Shown: positions 43,787-52,882 of the stretch, piece by piece | Numbering within the stretch: the stretch's first letter is position 1 | Layout: each line of letters opens with the position of its first letter | Source of the DNA: an uncultured Lachnospiraceae bacterium | GTDB taxonomy: Bacteria > Bacillota > Clostridia > Lachnospirales > Lachnospiraceae | NCBI GenBank assembly: GCA_910577165.1 | Contig: CAJTLX010000003.1 | Coordinates: forward strand, 96,036-160,035 | Length of the DNA: 64,000 nt | Direction of reading: 5' to 3' | Translations under genes and position numbers: made by a program | Notes under the pieces: generated by a model | The model's input: only the letters and a program-made list of their open reading frames with translations | Told to the model about the DNA's origin: nothing | Database searches by the model: none

Positions 43787-45325
43787 TTAGTGCTTCAGGG
43801 CATCATAATTTCGTTTTGCCTCCTCCGGCGTATCCGCATACAAGTTTTCATACAGGTACACAATATTTGCCTCAATATCATCGATAACCAGACCATACGT
43901 AATCCCATTATGTCCCTTCTTGCCCGAATCGTAGAAAGTATCATTGAGTGGAAGGCGGTAGGATTCCATCTGGGAGATCCCATCTTCTACAAACATGGTC
44001 AGGAGTTCTCGGATCTGTTCCTCTTTTAAATTTGTTGTAATCTTGGCAAGGCAGCTTTGAGTTACCGGAATTAAATTTATAATATTCTGCGACTTATATT
44101 TCTGGAAGATCGCCTGCAGCACACGGCGCTGACGCAGAGTGCGCCCGTAATCGTTCGCCGCGCCGCCAAGCGTCTCCACCTTGCGGATGCGGCAGTAGCC
44201 CGCCACCTGGTTGCCATTCATATGATTTACCCCGGCCTTTAACTTGCGGTTTCTCGGATCGGTAATATAATTGGTCGTATTTAAATAATTGGCTTCCTTG
44301 GAACCAAGCTCGATGGAAACCCCGCCAAGGATATCCACAACATCCTCAAAAGCGGCAAGTTTGACATAGGCATAGCCCATCAGATCGATCTTAAAATAAT
44401 TCTCAATCGTATGCATCAAAAGTTCAGGACCTTGTTTGTTCCGATTTCCGACCGCGTAGATGGAATTGATCTTTCTGCCGATCCCATCATCTAACTCCAC
44501 ATACATATCGCGCAAAATCGATGTGATATTCACCGTCTTATTCTTGGTGTTGAGCGTGGCAATCATAATCGTATCCGTATTTAAACTGCCGGAATGCACG
44601 CTGTCCATATCCCCCTGATCAATCCCGAAAATCAAAATATTCTTGACATAATCTTCCTTGCGGATCTCCTCCGCATCCTCCGGAACAGGAGTTACGGTCG
44701 CACCTGGAATAATAGTCGTACCGTCACTACCATCCACTTTATTAAGTACGATCGGCTGAATGGCAGTTACCACCTCTCCGAATTCCTTATCCTGTACACT
44801 TCCATAAATAAATTTTGCAGCAAAATTAATCACAATCTGCCGCCCCGGTTTTGTGCAGATCAAAAACACCACAGTAAGCACTAAAAGCAGCACCACGCAG
44901 CTAAGCGTTACAAAAATTTTTTTAATCTTCCCCATTTTCTTTTCCTCAGTTGCCTCCTTAAAGGCTCCTTTTGTTGTATTTGGTATTCCATCCAGTTCTT
45001 CCGCCACCTGGCGCATCAGCGATTCATTTAAGGAAGCGAAGAGTTCCTCTTCCTCCTCCTCCTCAAAAACACCGCCAGTATCCACACGAAAATTATCCAG
45101 CTCCCCCTCCACGTCTAAATTTTCGTCCTCCGCATCCCCGAACTGATCATATTCGTAGAGAAAACCCATCGAGGGAAAAACGCGCTCGTTCGGAATATCC
45201 CGGTATTTTGAAAAATCCTCTTCCTCTCCAAACGCAGAGTCTTCTTGTTTTTGTGTGAATACTTCCCCATAGGGGAAATCTTCTTCCCATCGAATGGCAC
45301 CTTTCTTCTTTTCTTCTTCCTGCAT
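43787..45325 (-). CDS. LCP-family wall polymer transferase, paralogue
   Basis: A second LCP protein, about 512 residues, directly upstream of the first. The N-terminal 135 residues are cytoplasmic and very acidic (a run of Glu in GVFEEEEEEELFAS). A membrane helix follows (IFVTLSCVVLLLVLTVVFLI), then the LCP domain with ILIFGIDQGD, SLNTDTIMIATLN, NITSILRDMYVELDDG, NHMNGNQVAGYCRIRK and DYGRTLRQRRVL. I start at 45325 because GGGAGG lies five bases before it; an ATG at 45355 has no site. The two genes form an operon. Confidence 0.92.
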   Translation of the reverse strand: MQEEEKKKGAIRWEEDFPYGEVFTQKQEDSAFGEEEDFSKYRDIPNERVFPSMGFLYEYDQFGDAEDENLDVEGELDNFRVDTGGVFEEEEEEELFASLNESLMRQVAEELDGIPNTTKGAFKEATEEKKMGKIKKIFVTLSCVVLLLVLTVVFLICTKPGRQIVINFAAKFIYGSVQDKEFGEVVTAIQPIVLNKVDGSDGTTIIPGATVTPVPEDAEEIRKEDYVKNILIFGIDQGDMDSVHSGSLNTDTIMIATLNTKNKTVNITSILRDMYVELDDGIGRKINSIYAVGNRNKQGPELLMHTIENYFKIDLMGYAYVKLAAFEDVVDILGGVSIELGSKEANYLNTTNYITDPRNRKLKAGVNHMNGNQVAGYCRIRKVETLGGAANDYGRTLRQRRVLQAIFQKYKSQNIINLIPVTQSCLAKITTNLKEEQIRELLTMFVEDGISQMESYRLPLNDTFYDSGKKGHNGITYGLVIDDIEANIVYLYENLYADTPEEAKRNYDALKH

Positions 45326-45445
45326 CTTCTCCTCCCAAAACCGCAGTTTTTTCATTTATTCTGCCTGAAATGACAATCTTTCTATCCCTTATTGATGATA
45401 TCACAAACAATGGGCGAAGTAAAAGAATTTTTTATTAAGTTTTTA

Positions 45446-46885
45446 TTACAGGGCAGCTAAGAGTTGTTCAAGGAACTTATAGACGCGTAGGGAGGATGAG
45501 AGAGAGAGCCGTTCTTTTGGCGTGTGAATATCTCTCATATCCGGACCGATGGAAATCATATCCATATCCGGTATTTTTTCGCAGATCAGCCCGCACTCAA
45601 GCCCTGCATGGATCGCCTGAACTTTAGGCTCCCCGTTGTAAAACTGCCGAAATACCTCAGTAAATTTCTCGCGAAGCACGGAATCCTTCCGGTACTCCCA
45701 CGCCGGATAATCAGAATCCGCGGTGCATCTCCCCCCGACAAAGTCAAACAGTTCTTCCAGTTTATCGCGCAAAAAATATTTGTAAGTTCCAACAGAACTG
45801 CGCACGGAAAAATGAAATACCGCCTCCGCCTTATCCATGCGTAAAATACCAAGATTAAGGGAACTTTCCACTAAGCCTTCGATCTCATGGCTCATTTTTT
45901 GCACGCCGTCCGGTGCCTGCAAAAGTAAAAATAAGAATTTTCGGGTGCTTTCCTCTGTAAGTACAAAATAGGAATCCTCCAAAGAATTTGAGAGGGTAAG
46001 ATCCATTCCTGGCTCGCTATTTCCCAATTCCTTTTTATATTTTCCAAAAACTTCCTGCATCCGGCAGCAAACTCGCGCTTCCCGCTCTCTTGGCACAACG
46101 AGTTCTGCCTGCGCCCAAACCGGGATCGCATTGTCCTTCTCTCCGCCTGCCATCATAAAAATCGAAAACTCTTCTTCCTTCTTTAGTTCAAAAAGCAGTC
46201 TGGCCATCAGATAGATCGCGTTTGTGCGGTATTTGTGAATCTCCGCGCCTGAATGTCCTCCCATAAGACCAGAAAGTTTTACAGTGAGCATACTTCCCCT
46301 TTTTGCCGTTCTCTCAAGAGGTAGCATTCCTGTTGCCCTAAGTCCTCCCGCACATGAAACGAGTACCACACCCTCATCCTCCGAGTCCACATTGATCATA
46401 AAACGCCCGGAAATCTGTGATGCGTCAAGTCCCTTCGCGCCGTACATCCCCGTTTCCTCATCCGTCGTAATCACTACTTCCAACGCTGGGTGCGGGATGG
46501 TATTATCCGCAAGTAGTGCCATCCCGTAGGCTATAGCAATGCCATCATCCCCGCCAAGTGTCGTCCCCCTCGCGCCAAGCATATCCCCGTCCACAAAGAG
46601 CGAGAGTGGCTCCTCCTTAAAATTATGTGGGACCCCTTCCTCGGCCACACACACCATATCCATATGTCCCTGAATTACCACGCCGGTATGTCCTTTATAT
46701 CCGGGTGTTGCAGGCTTTTTTATTATCACATTTTTTAGTGCGTCCTGCACATAGGAAAGCCCCCGTTCCCTCGCAAAATTCACCAGATAATCGCTGATCC
46801 TATCGTTGAATCCCGAACCTCTTGGAATTTGGGAAATTTTGTAAAAATAATCAAGCACATTTTTATAATCTATTTTTTCAAACAT
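45446..46885 (-). CDS. pepD: Aminoacyl-histidine dipeptidase (M20 metallopeptidase)
   Basis: It cleaves dipeptides such as Xaa-His in the cytoplasm with two zinc ions. The 479-residue protein has the metal sites in VVIQGHMDMVCV, ARGTTLGGDDGIAIAYG, TTDEETGMYGAKGL and the final HTPKERLSLSS. The lid domain carries LSGLMGGHSGAEIHKYRTNA. Length matches the PepD family. It is followed on its upstream side by the palindromic repeat array that separates it from the PFL gene. Confidence 0.94.
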   Translation of the reverse strand: MFEKIDYKNVLDYFYKISQIPRGSGFNDRISDYLVNFARERGLSYVQDALKNVIIKKPATPGYKGHTGVVIQGHMDMVCVAEEGVPHNFKEEPLSLFVDGDMLGARGTTLGGDDGIAIAYGMALLADNTIPHPALEVVITTDEETGMYGAKGLDASQISGRFMINVDSEDEGVVLVSCAGGLRATGMLPLERTAKRGSMLTVKLSGLMGGHSGAEIHKYRTNAIYLMARLLFELKKEEEFSIFMMAGGEKDNAIPVWAQAELVVPREREARVCCRMQEVFGKYKKELGNSEPGMDLTLSNSLEDSYFVLTEESTRKFLFLLLQAPDGVQKMSHEIEGLVESSLNLGILRMDKAEAVFHFSVRSSVGTYKYFLRDKLEELFDFVGGRCTADSDYPAWEYRKDSVLREKFTEVFRQFYNGEPKVQAIHAGLECGLICEKIPDMDMISIGPDMRDIHTPKERLSLSSSLRVYKFLEQLLAAL

Positions 46886-46901
46886 ACTCTCCTCCTATTT
46901 T

Positions 46902-47222
46902 GAATTCCGCATCCGTCCTGCGCAGCACCCTTACCGTGGAAGGAAATTTCTTCGCTTTGCTACGCAATTTCCTTCCGGTACTGCTCCGGACTCCTGCTAT
47001 TTTGAGTTCCGCATCCGTCCTGCGCAGCACTCTTACCGTGGAAGGAAATTTCTTCGCTTTGCTACGCAATTTCCTTCCGGTACTGCTCCGGACTCCTGCT
47101 GTTTTTGAGTTCTTATTTTTAGTTCCGCATCCGTCCTTCTCGCGCACGTTGCCCAGGGAGAATTTCTGTTCGCTTCGCGCCCATAAATTCCTTCCGGCAC
47201 TGTTCCAAAATTCTGCTGTTTT
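46902..47222. repeat. Three copies of the palindromic repeat, two of a second subtype
   Basis: Units at 46902 and 47004 are 102 bp apart and nearly identical. They share the ends GAGTTCCGCA and CTGCTGTTTTT but have a different inner stem (GGAAGGAAATTTC with GCAATTTCCTTCC, loop TTCGCTTTGCTAC). A third unit (47121-47222) has yet another inner part with a GTTCGCTTCGCGC loop. The last unit touches the stop codon of the PFL gene. The 337-bp gap holds nothing else. Confidence 0.9.
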
Positions 47223-48587
47223 TTAGTTTTTAAATGAGTGTATCGGTGCAGGAATCCGCCCGCCACGAGAAATAAATGCCTCGCAGGAAAAAGCGTTGAC
47301 TGGCATAACGGGCGCGTAGCCGAGCAAGCCGCCAAATTCTACAATATCTCCCACGCGCTTTCCAATCACTGGAATAATGCGCACTGCGGTGGTTTTCTGA
47401 TTGATCATCCCTATCGCCATCTCATCCGCGATAAGTCCTGCGATGGAAGAATCCGAAATATCGCCGGGGATCGCAATCATATCAAGCCCCACAGAGCAGA
47501 CGCAGGTCATTGCCTCAAGTTTCTCTATCGTAAGACAATTTGCCTGTACTGCGTCGATCATCCCCTGATCCTCGCTGACCGGGATAAACGCACCGCTAAG
47601 TCCCCCGACATAGGAGGAGGCCATCACTCCGCCCTTTTTCACCTGGTCATTTAGAAGGGCAAGTGCCGCCGTGGTGCCTGGCGCACCCGGATACTCAAGC
47701 CCGATCTCCTGCAAGATCTCGGCCACGCTGTCGCCCACCGCAGGAGTTGGCGCAAGCGATAAATCCACAATCCCAAAAGGAATGCCAAGACGCTTTGACG
47801 CTTCTTTTGCCACCAGCTGCCCCACACGCGTAATCTTAAATGCCGTTTTCTTGATTGTCTCACACAGCGTTTCAAAATCCGCGCCGCGCACACTCTCAAG
47901 AGCCTTTTTCACCACGCCCGGACCGCTGACCCCGACATTGATCACTGCGTCCGCTTCTGTCACGCCATGAAACGCCCCTGCCATAAACGGATTGTCATCC
48001 GGCGCATTGCAAAAAATCACAAGTTTTGCACAGCCCAAGGAATCATTTTCCTTTGTGTACTCCGCTGTCTTTTTTACAATTTTTCCCAAAATCCGCACCG
48101 CATCCATATTGATGCCCGTCTTTGTCGACCCGACATTAAATGAGCTGCACACGCGATCCGTCGTGGCAAGTGCCTGCGGTACCGACTCTATCAAAAGTTT
48201 ATCCGCCGCCGTCATCCCCTTGCATACTAAGGCACTGTAACCGCCGATAAAATTTACATTCACCGCCTTGGCCGCAGCGTCAAGAGTCTTTGCAATCTCC
48301 ACAAAATCCCCGGCTGATTTGCACGCGGCACTGCCAATCAGCGCGATCGGTGTAACGGAAATTCGCTTGTTAACCACCGGAATCCCGAACTCCTTCTCGA
48401 TTGCCTGACCCGTGGAAACAAGTTCTCTCGCGGTGTGCGTGATCTTATCGTAAATCTTTTGGCATAATGCCTTTAAGTCACTCTCGATACAGTCGAGCAG
48501 GCTGATGCCAAGCGTGATTGTGCGCACATCCAGATTTTCTTTCTCAATCATCGTGTTGGTTTCCATAACCTCGGTAAAATTTATCAT
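47223..48587 (-). CDS. UPF0210 / PFL-family (DUF711) protein
   Basis: A 454-residue cytoplasmic protein of the DUF711 family, whose structures resemble glycyl-radical-enzyme folds but whose role is not settled. Family marks are [35 protein letters not shown] and [13 protein letters not shown]. Further marks are [17 protein letters not shown] and [20 protein letters not shown], then SEDQGMIDA. It is preceded by a small ACT-domain gene, the usual pair in Firmicutes and streptococci. The stop codon lies directly against the repeat element. Confidence 0.92.
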   Translation of the reverse strand: MINFTEVMETNTMIEKENLDVRTITLGISLLDCIESDLKALCQKIYDKITHTARELVSTGQAIEKEFGIPVVNKRISVTPIALIGSAACKSAGDFVEIAKTLDAAAKAVNVNFIGGYSALVCKGMTAADKLLIESVPQALATTDRVCSSFNVGSTKTGINMDAVRILGKIVKKTAEYTKENDSLGCAKLVIFCNAPDDNPFMAGAFHGVTEADAVINVGVSGPGVVKKALESVRGADFETLCETIKKTAFKITRVGQLVAKEASKRLGIPFGIVDLSLAPTPAVGDSVAEILQEIGLEYPGAPGTTAALALLNDQVKKGGVMASSYVGGLSGAFIPVSEDQGMIDAVQANCLTIEKLEAMTCVCSVGLDMIAIPGDISDSSIAGLIADEMAIGMINQKTTAVRIIPVIGKRVGDIVEFGGLLGYAPVMPVNAFSCEAFISRGGRIPAPIHSFKN

Positions 48588-48647
48588 AAAAATTTCCTAG
48601 TCCTTTCTCCATTTGCCCTTCACCATCTAAAAACCGCCGCCAGGTGA

Positions 48648-48920
48648 TCAGATGCGATGCATCATATCAAAAATATCTTCCCGCTGCGCTTTGATAATCA
48701 CACCGATCTCTTTTCCGAGTACTTCCAACTCTCCACTGATCTCGCCAAACTCTTTCTTTGCATTGTTTGTATCCACAATCATCATCATATTAAAATATCC
48801 GGACACGATCGTCTGCGAAATATCCAGGATATTCACATCATTCTCTGCCAGATATGTACATACCTTTGCAATAATACCCACCTGGTCTTTTCCTACCACA
48901 GTAATAATTGTTTTATTCAT
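48648..48920 (-). CDS. ACT-domain protein (UPF0237)
   Basis: A 90-residue protein made of one ACT domain with a short C-terminal extension: TIITVVGKDQVGIIAKVCTY, LAENDVNILDISQTIVSGYF and ending in QREDIFDMMHRI. ACT domains bind amino acids and control enzymes. Its constant partner is the PFL/UPF0210 gene 60 bp downstream, so it probably regulates that protein. The ligand is unknown. Confidence 0.93.
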   Translation of the reverse strand: MNKTIITVVGKDQVGIIAKVCTYLAENDVNILDISQTIVSGYFNMMMIVDTNNAKKEFGEISGELEVLGKEIGVIIKAQREDIFDMMHRI

Positions 48921-48982
48921 AAACTGCTTTCCTTTCCTGTACCGATTTCTAAAACAACCTTATTTTGGTGATCTATTTATCT

Positions 48983-49777
48983 TTATAGAGATAATATCTC
49001 CGACGGTCGCTCCCTGTTTGCCACCGAGATCTCCGGGGGCGGCGCATCATATTTCCATGTGCTTAGTATTTTCTGGTGCATGGTTTCGTATGCCAATTCC
49101 GGATAATTATTTTCGCGGCTCAAATGTCCAAGTACAATATATTTTAATTTTTCATGCAAAAGTTCCCCTGCAAGCTCTGCGGCCGCCTCGTTCGAGAGGT
49201 GTCCATGCGTTCCCAAAATACGCTGTTTTAATACGTAGGGATATCCCCCGACAAGCAGCATATTCTCATCGTGGTTGGACTCAAGATACAGGATTCCGCA
49301 GTCTTTTAGGGCATCCTTTGTGTAGCTGGTAAAACAGCCAAGATCGGTTGCTATTCCAATTTTTTCCATTCCTCCGCGAAAGGTATAGCCCACTGGACAG
49401 ATCGCATCGTGCGCGACGCGAAACGGATATACTCGCATATCGCCAAATACAAGCTCTCTATCATGGATCACCCGGCAAATCTCGCCAAGAAAAAGCTCCC
49501 GTGGTCTTTTGGCATTAAAATATGCATCCAATGTATGTTCGGTCGCATAGACAGGAACATGATATTTCTTTCCAAATGTCCATAGTCCCTGCACATGATC
49601 ACTATGTTCATGTGTAATAAAAATCGCACTTAAATCTCCCGGTAAAACCGAAACCTTCTTTAGTCCCTCTAAGATCCGTTTCGCGCTGATCCCCGCATCC
49701 ACAAGGATATGTGTATTTTTTTCTCCGACATAAATACAGTTTCCACTGCTGCCGCTGGCAATACTACACAAACGCAT
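48983..49777 (-). CDS. WalJ/YycJ-type metallo-beta-lactamase-fold exonuclease
   Basis: A 264-residue cytoplasmic hydrolase. RLCSIASGSSGNCIYVG is the YycJ signature start. Metal ligands lie in IFITHEHSDHVQGL. Further hallmarks are GIATDLGCFTSYTKDAL, LESNHDENML and GTHGHLSN. YycJ proteins are 5'-3' DNA exonucleases thought to act in mismatch repair. In Bacillus the gene follows walRK; here it follows rpoZ instead. The ATG at 49777 is preceded by GGAG at 11 bases. Confidence 0.88.
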   Translation of the reverse strand: MRLCSIASGSSGNCIYVGEKNTHILVDAGISAKRILEGLKKVSVLPGDLSAIFITHEHSDHVQGLWTFGKKYHVPVYATEHTLDAYFNAKRPRELFLGEICRVIHDRELVFGDMRVYPFRVAHDAICPVGYTFRGGMEKIGIATDLGCFTSYTKDALKDCGILYLESNHDENMLLVGGYPYVLKQRILGTHGHLSNEAAAELAGELLHEKLKYIVLGHLSRENNYPELAYETMHQKILSTWKYDAPPPEISVANRERPSEILSL

Positions 49778-49839
49778 ATTTTCTTTCTCTCCACTTCTTA
49801 CGCAGAAAAAAGGGCGGTAAAAACCGTCCCTTTCCACGA

Positions 49840-50079
49840 TCAATTTTCTTTCTCTTCGGAAATAATCTTTACTTTTGACTGGTAAAGTTCATCGACGGCA
49901 ATCGAAAGTGCCTTGTTGCAAGTCGGCGTTACAAGCGGATCCGCCCCGTCAATCAACTGCCTCGCGCGTTTTGCGGTTGCAAGAACAATAGAATAGCGGC
50001 TGTTTACCACCGGCTCCTCCCCCTGTTCTACTTCACTATTCACTACCTGCATTAAATCAGTATAGGATGGATGTAACAT
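49840..50079 (-). CDS. rpoZ: RNA polymerase omega subunit
   Basis: The 79-residue protein matches the omega core: LHPSYTDLMQVVNSEV, SRYSIVLATAKRARQLIDG and NKALSIAVDELYQSKVKI. Omega helps assemble and stabilise RNA polymerase. It usually follows gmk; here it follows remA directly, 56 bp downstream. Confidence 0.92.
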   Translation of the reverse strand: MLHPSYTDLMQVVNSEVEQGEEPVVNSRYSIVLATAKRARQLIDGADPLVTPTCNKALSIAVDELYQSKVKIISEEKEN

Positions 50080-50135
50080 AATTTACTTCTCCTTTCAAGC
50101 TGTTTTATCTCCTGCGACAGAAAGAAATCGACGGT

Positions 50136-50414
50136 TTATGTTGAATCTTCCGCGCCTTCCTCCCGCTCCGCAAGAAATTTTGCGTTCACTCTGCCGGCGA
50201 TCGTCTCCGGCAAAAGTGCCGAGAGTACGATCTTTCCATTATCAGAAACAATAACCGACTTGCATTTTCTGCCGCAGGTCGCATCCACATAGGTTTCATG
50301 ATCTTTTGCAACCGCCACCATGCGCTTGATTGGTGCGGCCTCCGGTCGCACCACGGCAAGTATTTTATCCGCGTTCACCACGTTTCCGTAACCGATGTTA
50401 ATCATCCTGCTCAT
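50136..50414 (-). CDS. remA: RemA-type DNA-binding regulator (DUF370)
   Basis: A 92-residue protein of the RemA/YlzA family, which binds repeated sites in DNA and activates matrix and osmoprotection genes in Bacillus. MINIGYGNVVNADKILAVV, SAPIKR-like APIKRMV, DATCGRKCKSVI and SNGKIVLSALLPETIAGR-like residues cover the whole family core. The ATG at 50414 is preceded by GGGGA. It lies 10 bp after yicC, the usual order. Confidence 0.92.
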   Translation of the reverse strand: MSRMINIGYGNVVNADKILAVVRPEAAPIKRMVAVAKDHETYVDATCGRKCKSVIVSDNGKIVLSALLPETIAGRVNAKFLAEREEGAEDST

Positions 50415-50424
50415 GGAAACTCCC

Positions 50425-51303
50425 CTATTCAATATTTTGAATTTGTTCTCTGATCTTTTCAATCTCTGTTTTCAGGTCAACCGCGCAGTTTGTTACTGCT
50501 AAATCGCTTGATTTTGACAGGATCGTATTCGCTTCGCGATTCATCTCCTGTGCGATAAAATCCAGTTTTCTGCCGATATTCTCCCCCACATCAAGTGTAG
50601 CTTTCATATTTTCAATATGCGCTCTCAAACGCACGGTTTCCTCGTCCACACAGATTCGATCGGCAAAGACCGTAATCTGTGTCGCAAGTACAGACTCATC
50701 CACCTTCGTATCACCAAGCAGCTCATTTACTTTCTCTGTGAGTTTTCTTCGATATTCCGCCACAATCTGCGGTGCGCGCTCCTCAATAAAATCGATCCCC
50801 GACAGCATCCCATCAAGTTTTTCCGACAAATCCCGCCGCAATTGTTCTCCCTCGGCCACTCTTGTCGCAACTAATTGTTTTGCTGCACCCTCGACTGCAT
50901 CCGAGAGCATCTGCCAGAGTGCCTCCTCATCAAGTGTCTGCTCCTGCAAGACAAATACCTCCGGGAGCTTCGCAAGACCTAACACGGTAATATCTTCCTT
51001 GATGCAAAGATCTTCGCTCATCTGTTTTAGATGCTCAACATATTCCGCTGCCAATTCCGCATTATACTTGATACAGGTCTTCCCCTGTGTATCATCCTCA
51101 TAGGTGATAAACACATCCACTTTACCGCGGCTGATATAGGATTTTAGAAGACTCCTAACCCCTGCCTCATAAAAATTCAATTTCTTCGGCAGCTTTACTA
51201 AAAAGTCGCCATAGCGATGGTTTACCGCCTTCATCTCCACAGTGATCTTTCCCTTTTCATTTGCAGTTTCATACCGGCCAAATCCGGTCATGCTCTTTAA
51301 CAT
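50425..51303 (-). CDS. yicC: YicC-family endoribonuclease-like protein
   Basis: A 292-residue protein: MLKSMTGFGRYE at the start, NHRYGDFLVKLP, then a long helical middle and a C-terminal part with ENIGRKLDFIAQEMNREANT and SSDLAVTNCAVDLKTEIEKI. YicC proteins were recently shown to be RNA endonucleases. First gene of yicC-remA-rpoZ, with a strong promoter at 51376-51404. Confidence 0.94.
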   Translation of the reverse strand: MLKSMTGFGRYETANEKGKITVEMKAVNHRYGDFLVKLPKKLNFYEAGVRSLLKSYISRGKVDVFITYEDDTQGKTCIKYNAELAAEYVEHLKQMSEDLCIKEDITVLGLAKLPEVFVLQEQTLDEEALWQMLSDAVEGAAKQLVATRVAEGEQLRRDLSEKLDGMLSGIDFIEERAPQIVAEYRRKLTEKVNELLGDTKVDESVLATQITVFADRICVDEETVRLRAHIENMKATLDVGENIGRKLDFIAQEMNREANTILSKSSDLAVTNCAVDLKTEIEKIREQIQNIE

Positions 51304-51375
51304 GCACACACATTCTTTCTTTTTACGATAAATTTTGTATCCTCAAGACAGCGCATCAGATCCAATATTCAATCT

Positions 51376-51404
51376 ATTATAAGGGAAAACCATGTATTCG
51401 TCAA
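51376..51404 (-). promoter_or_regulatory. Promoter of yicC-remA-rpoZ
   Basis: TTGACG (51399-51404), a 17-bp spacer and TATAAT (51376-51381) on the minus strand, about 70 bp before the yicC ATG. Confidence 0.78.
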
Positions 51405-51428
51405 GAATGGATTTTCTCTTTGTTCTCT

Positions 51429-51821
51429 TTAATATTCTGAAAGCTTCTTTTTCATTTCCGCATTCATCTTTGAGGTACTTTTGTTAATAAAGATCGTCAT
51501 AATTAGATAGAATAACAACACCCCCGTAGTCATATCGTCCATAATCGTCTCCCACACGACCTCCTTTTCATTCTGAGACATCGCCTCTTTTAGTTTTTTT
51601 GCATCCATAAAACCGCAGAGAACTGCCATTGCAAGTGCAGCACACTTTGCTGTCCTGCGGCAGGAGCGATACTTTTGCGTCCACTTGTATACCTCGTTCC
51701 CCTGCACCCACATTGTCCTGTACTTATCGCCCCGCTGGAGTGTCATCTTAATATAATCAAAGCTATAGCGCAATTTCTTATTCTGTTTTTTCTTTTTCGC
51801 AGTCCTATCCTTCTTTTCCAT
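51429..51821 (-). CDS. Hypothetical protein with basic N-terminus and two hydrophobic segments
   Basis: A 130-residue protein I do not recognise. The first 20 residues are mostly Lys and Arg. Two hydrophobic stretches follow (KCAALAMAVLCGFM, about 59-72, and TTGVLLFYLIMTIFI, about 98-112), then a basic tail. It lies 43 bp after the CobW-fusion gene and could be in the same transcript. The charged start would suit nucleic-acid or lipid contact. Confidence 0.55.
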   Translation of the reverse strand: MEKKDRTAKKKKQNKKLRYSFDYIKMTLQRGDKYRTMWVQGNEVYKWTQKYRSCRRTAKCAALAMAVLCGFMDAKKLKEAMSQNEKEVVWETIMDDMTTGVLLFYLIMTIFINKSTSKMNAEMKKKLSEY

Positions 51822-51864
51822 CTACTTATCTCCTAATCATATTTTTTGAAATTGCCGGAATTGA

Positions 51865-52821
51865 TCAATTAAAATACACCAGCTTATCTTCCGGTTCCGG
51901 CGCGCTCTCGATCGCGGTTGCGTACAGCACCGGTCCTTTGCCCCGGTATTCCTTATAAAATTCCACGCGGATATCGGCAGTCACATACACATAGCTGCGA
52001 TTTTTCAACGTCTCAAACGCGATCGGTCCAACATCCCCCACCTTGCACAAAAAACCAATAAACGCCACATCGTCCGCGCAGCAAGTCATTGCAAAACGCC
52101 CCGGCACAAAGCTTCTTTTTGGCAGTTTCTCCGATCGGTAGACCATCGCGCGAAACCGCACTTTTTTTCCGTTATATTTTTTGGGATTGTCCATCGCATC
52201 CATATACCACAGCCCATAATCGTCATCACAGAGATCAATTAATGGCGCGTCAATATCAAATGGCAGCACTTCCTCGCCCGCATCGTCCGTCACACCATCC
52301 GCCGACTCATAGATAATCTGCCCCTTGCGGTTTACAATCTTAACGCTGCGGCGCAGGGCAATCTTATCCGTTTCCTGCTTGCAGCGATTGAAAATAATGG
52401 TATCGGAAAGCTTGAACTGCCCCATCATAATCGGTTTCATATTATTTAGATAATTTTGGTAAGTCGATGCGTCAATCAGTGTGATAATCTGCACCATCAC
52501 CCAGTTTTCTGGCAGATCCTGCTCCAGAAACTCCTCGATATTCCACATCCCATTAAACTCGATCATCACGCGCTGCGGGCGGTAATGGACATTTAACATT
52601 CTAAGATACTCGGGGGTAAATTCTTCCTTTTCCTCCACAGTAACCACTTCGGCATGACAGGCAGCAAGTGTTTTCTCGTCATATTCCTCCTCCCCCTCCT
52701 CGCAGGCGATCACAAGTGTTTTTTCCCTGCCCGCAAAATCAGGGTCCTTTAATGTTTCCTGGATAAATGTTGTCTTGCCGCTCTCCAAAAATCCATTGAT
52801 GATATATACTGGTACTTCCAT
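51865..52821 (-). CDS. CobW/G3E-type GTPase fused to a DUF1980-like C-terminal domain
   Basis: Residues 1-190 form a short G3E GTPase: P-loop NGFLESGKTTFIQ, IEFNGMWN (switch region) and IIFNRCKQ in place of NKxD. The usual GCxCC metal motif is absent after the P-loop. Residues about 205-318 resemble the DUF1980/YcgQ domain: YNGKKVRFRAMVYRSEKLP, then FVPGRFAMTCCADDVAFIGF. In Bacillus, ycgQ, ycgR and a CobW protein lie together in a metal-linked cluster. Here the two functions are joined. The likely role is metal trafficking; the metal is not known. A second CobW gene lies 61 bp upstream. Confidence 0.82.
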   Translation of the reverse strand: MEVPVYIINGFLESGKTTFIQETLKDPDFAGREKTLVIACEEGEEEYDEKTLAACHAEVVTVEEKEEFTPEYLRMLNVHYRPQRVMIEFNGMWNIEEFLEQDLPENWVMVQIITLIDASTYQNYLNNMKPIMMGQFKLSDTIIFNRCKQETDKIALRRSVKIVNRKGQIIYESADGVTDDAGEEVLPFDIDAPLIDLCDDDYGLWYMDAMDNPKKYNGKKVRFRAMVYRSEKLPKRSFVPGRFAMTCCADDVAFIGFLCKVGDVGPIAFETLKNRSYVYVTADIRVEFYKEYRGKGPVLYATAIESAPEPEDKLVYFN

Positions 52822-52882
52822 AATCCCTCACAATCTTTTTTGCCAGACAAAGCGATACGGCAATAATTTTTTGCCCCTATCT

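Noticed and set aside
46822..47226. Open frames of 89-138 codons on both strands across the repeats at 46.9-47.2 kb, and similar ones at 17.9-18.3 kb
   Set aside because: They repeat the same short peptide because the DNA repeats; there is no ribosome site and no protein-like composition.
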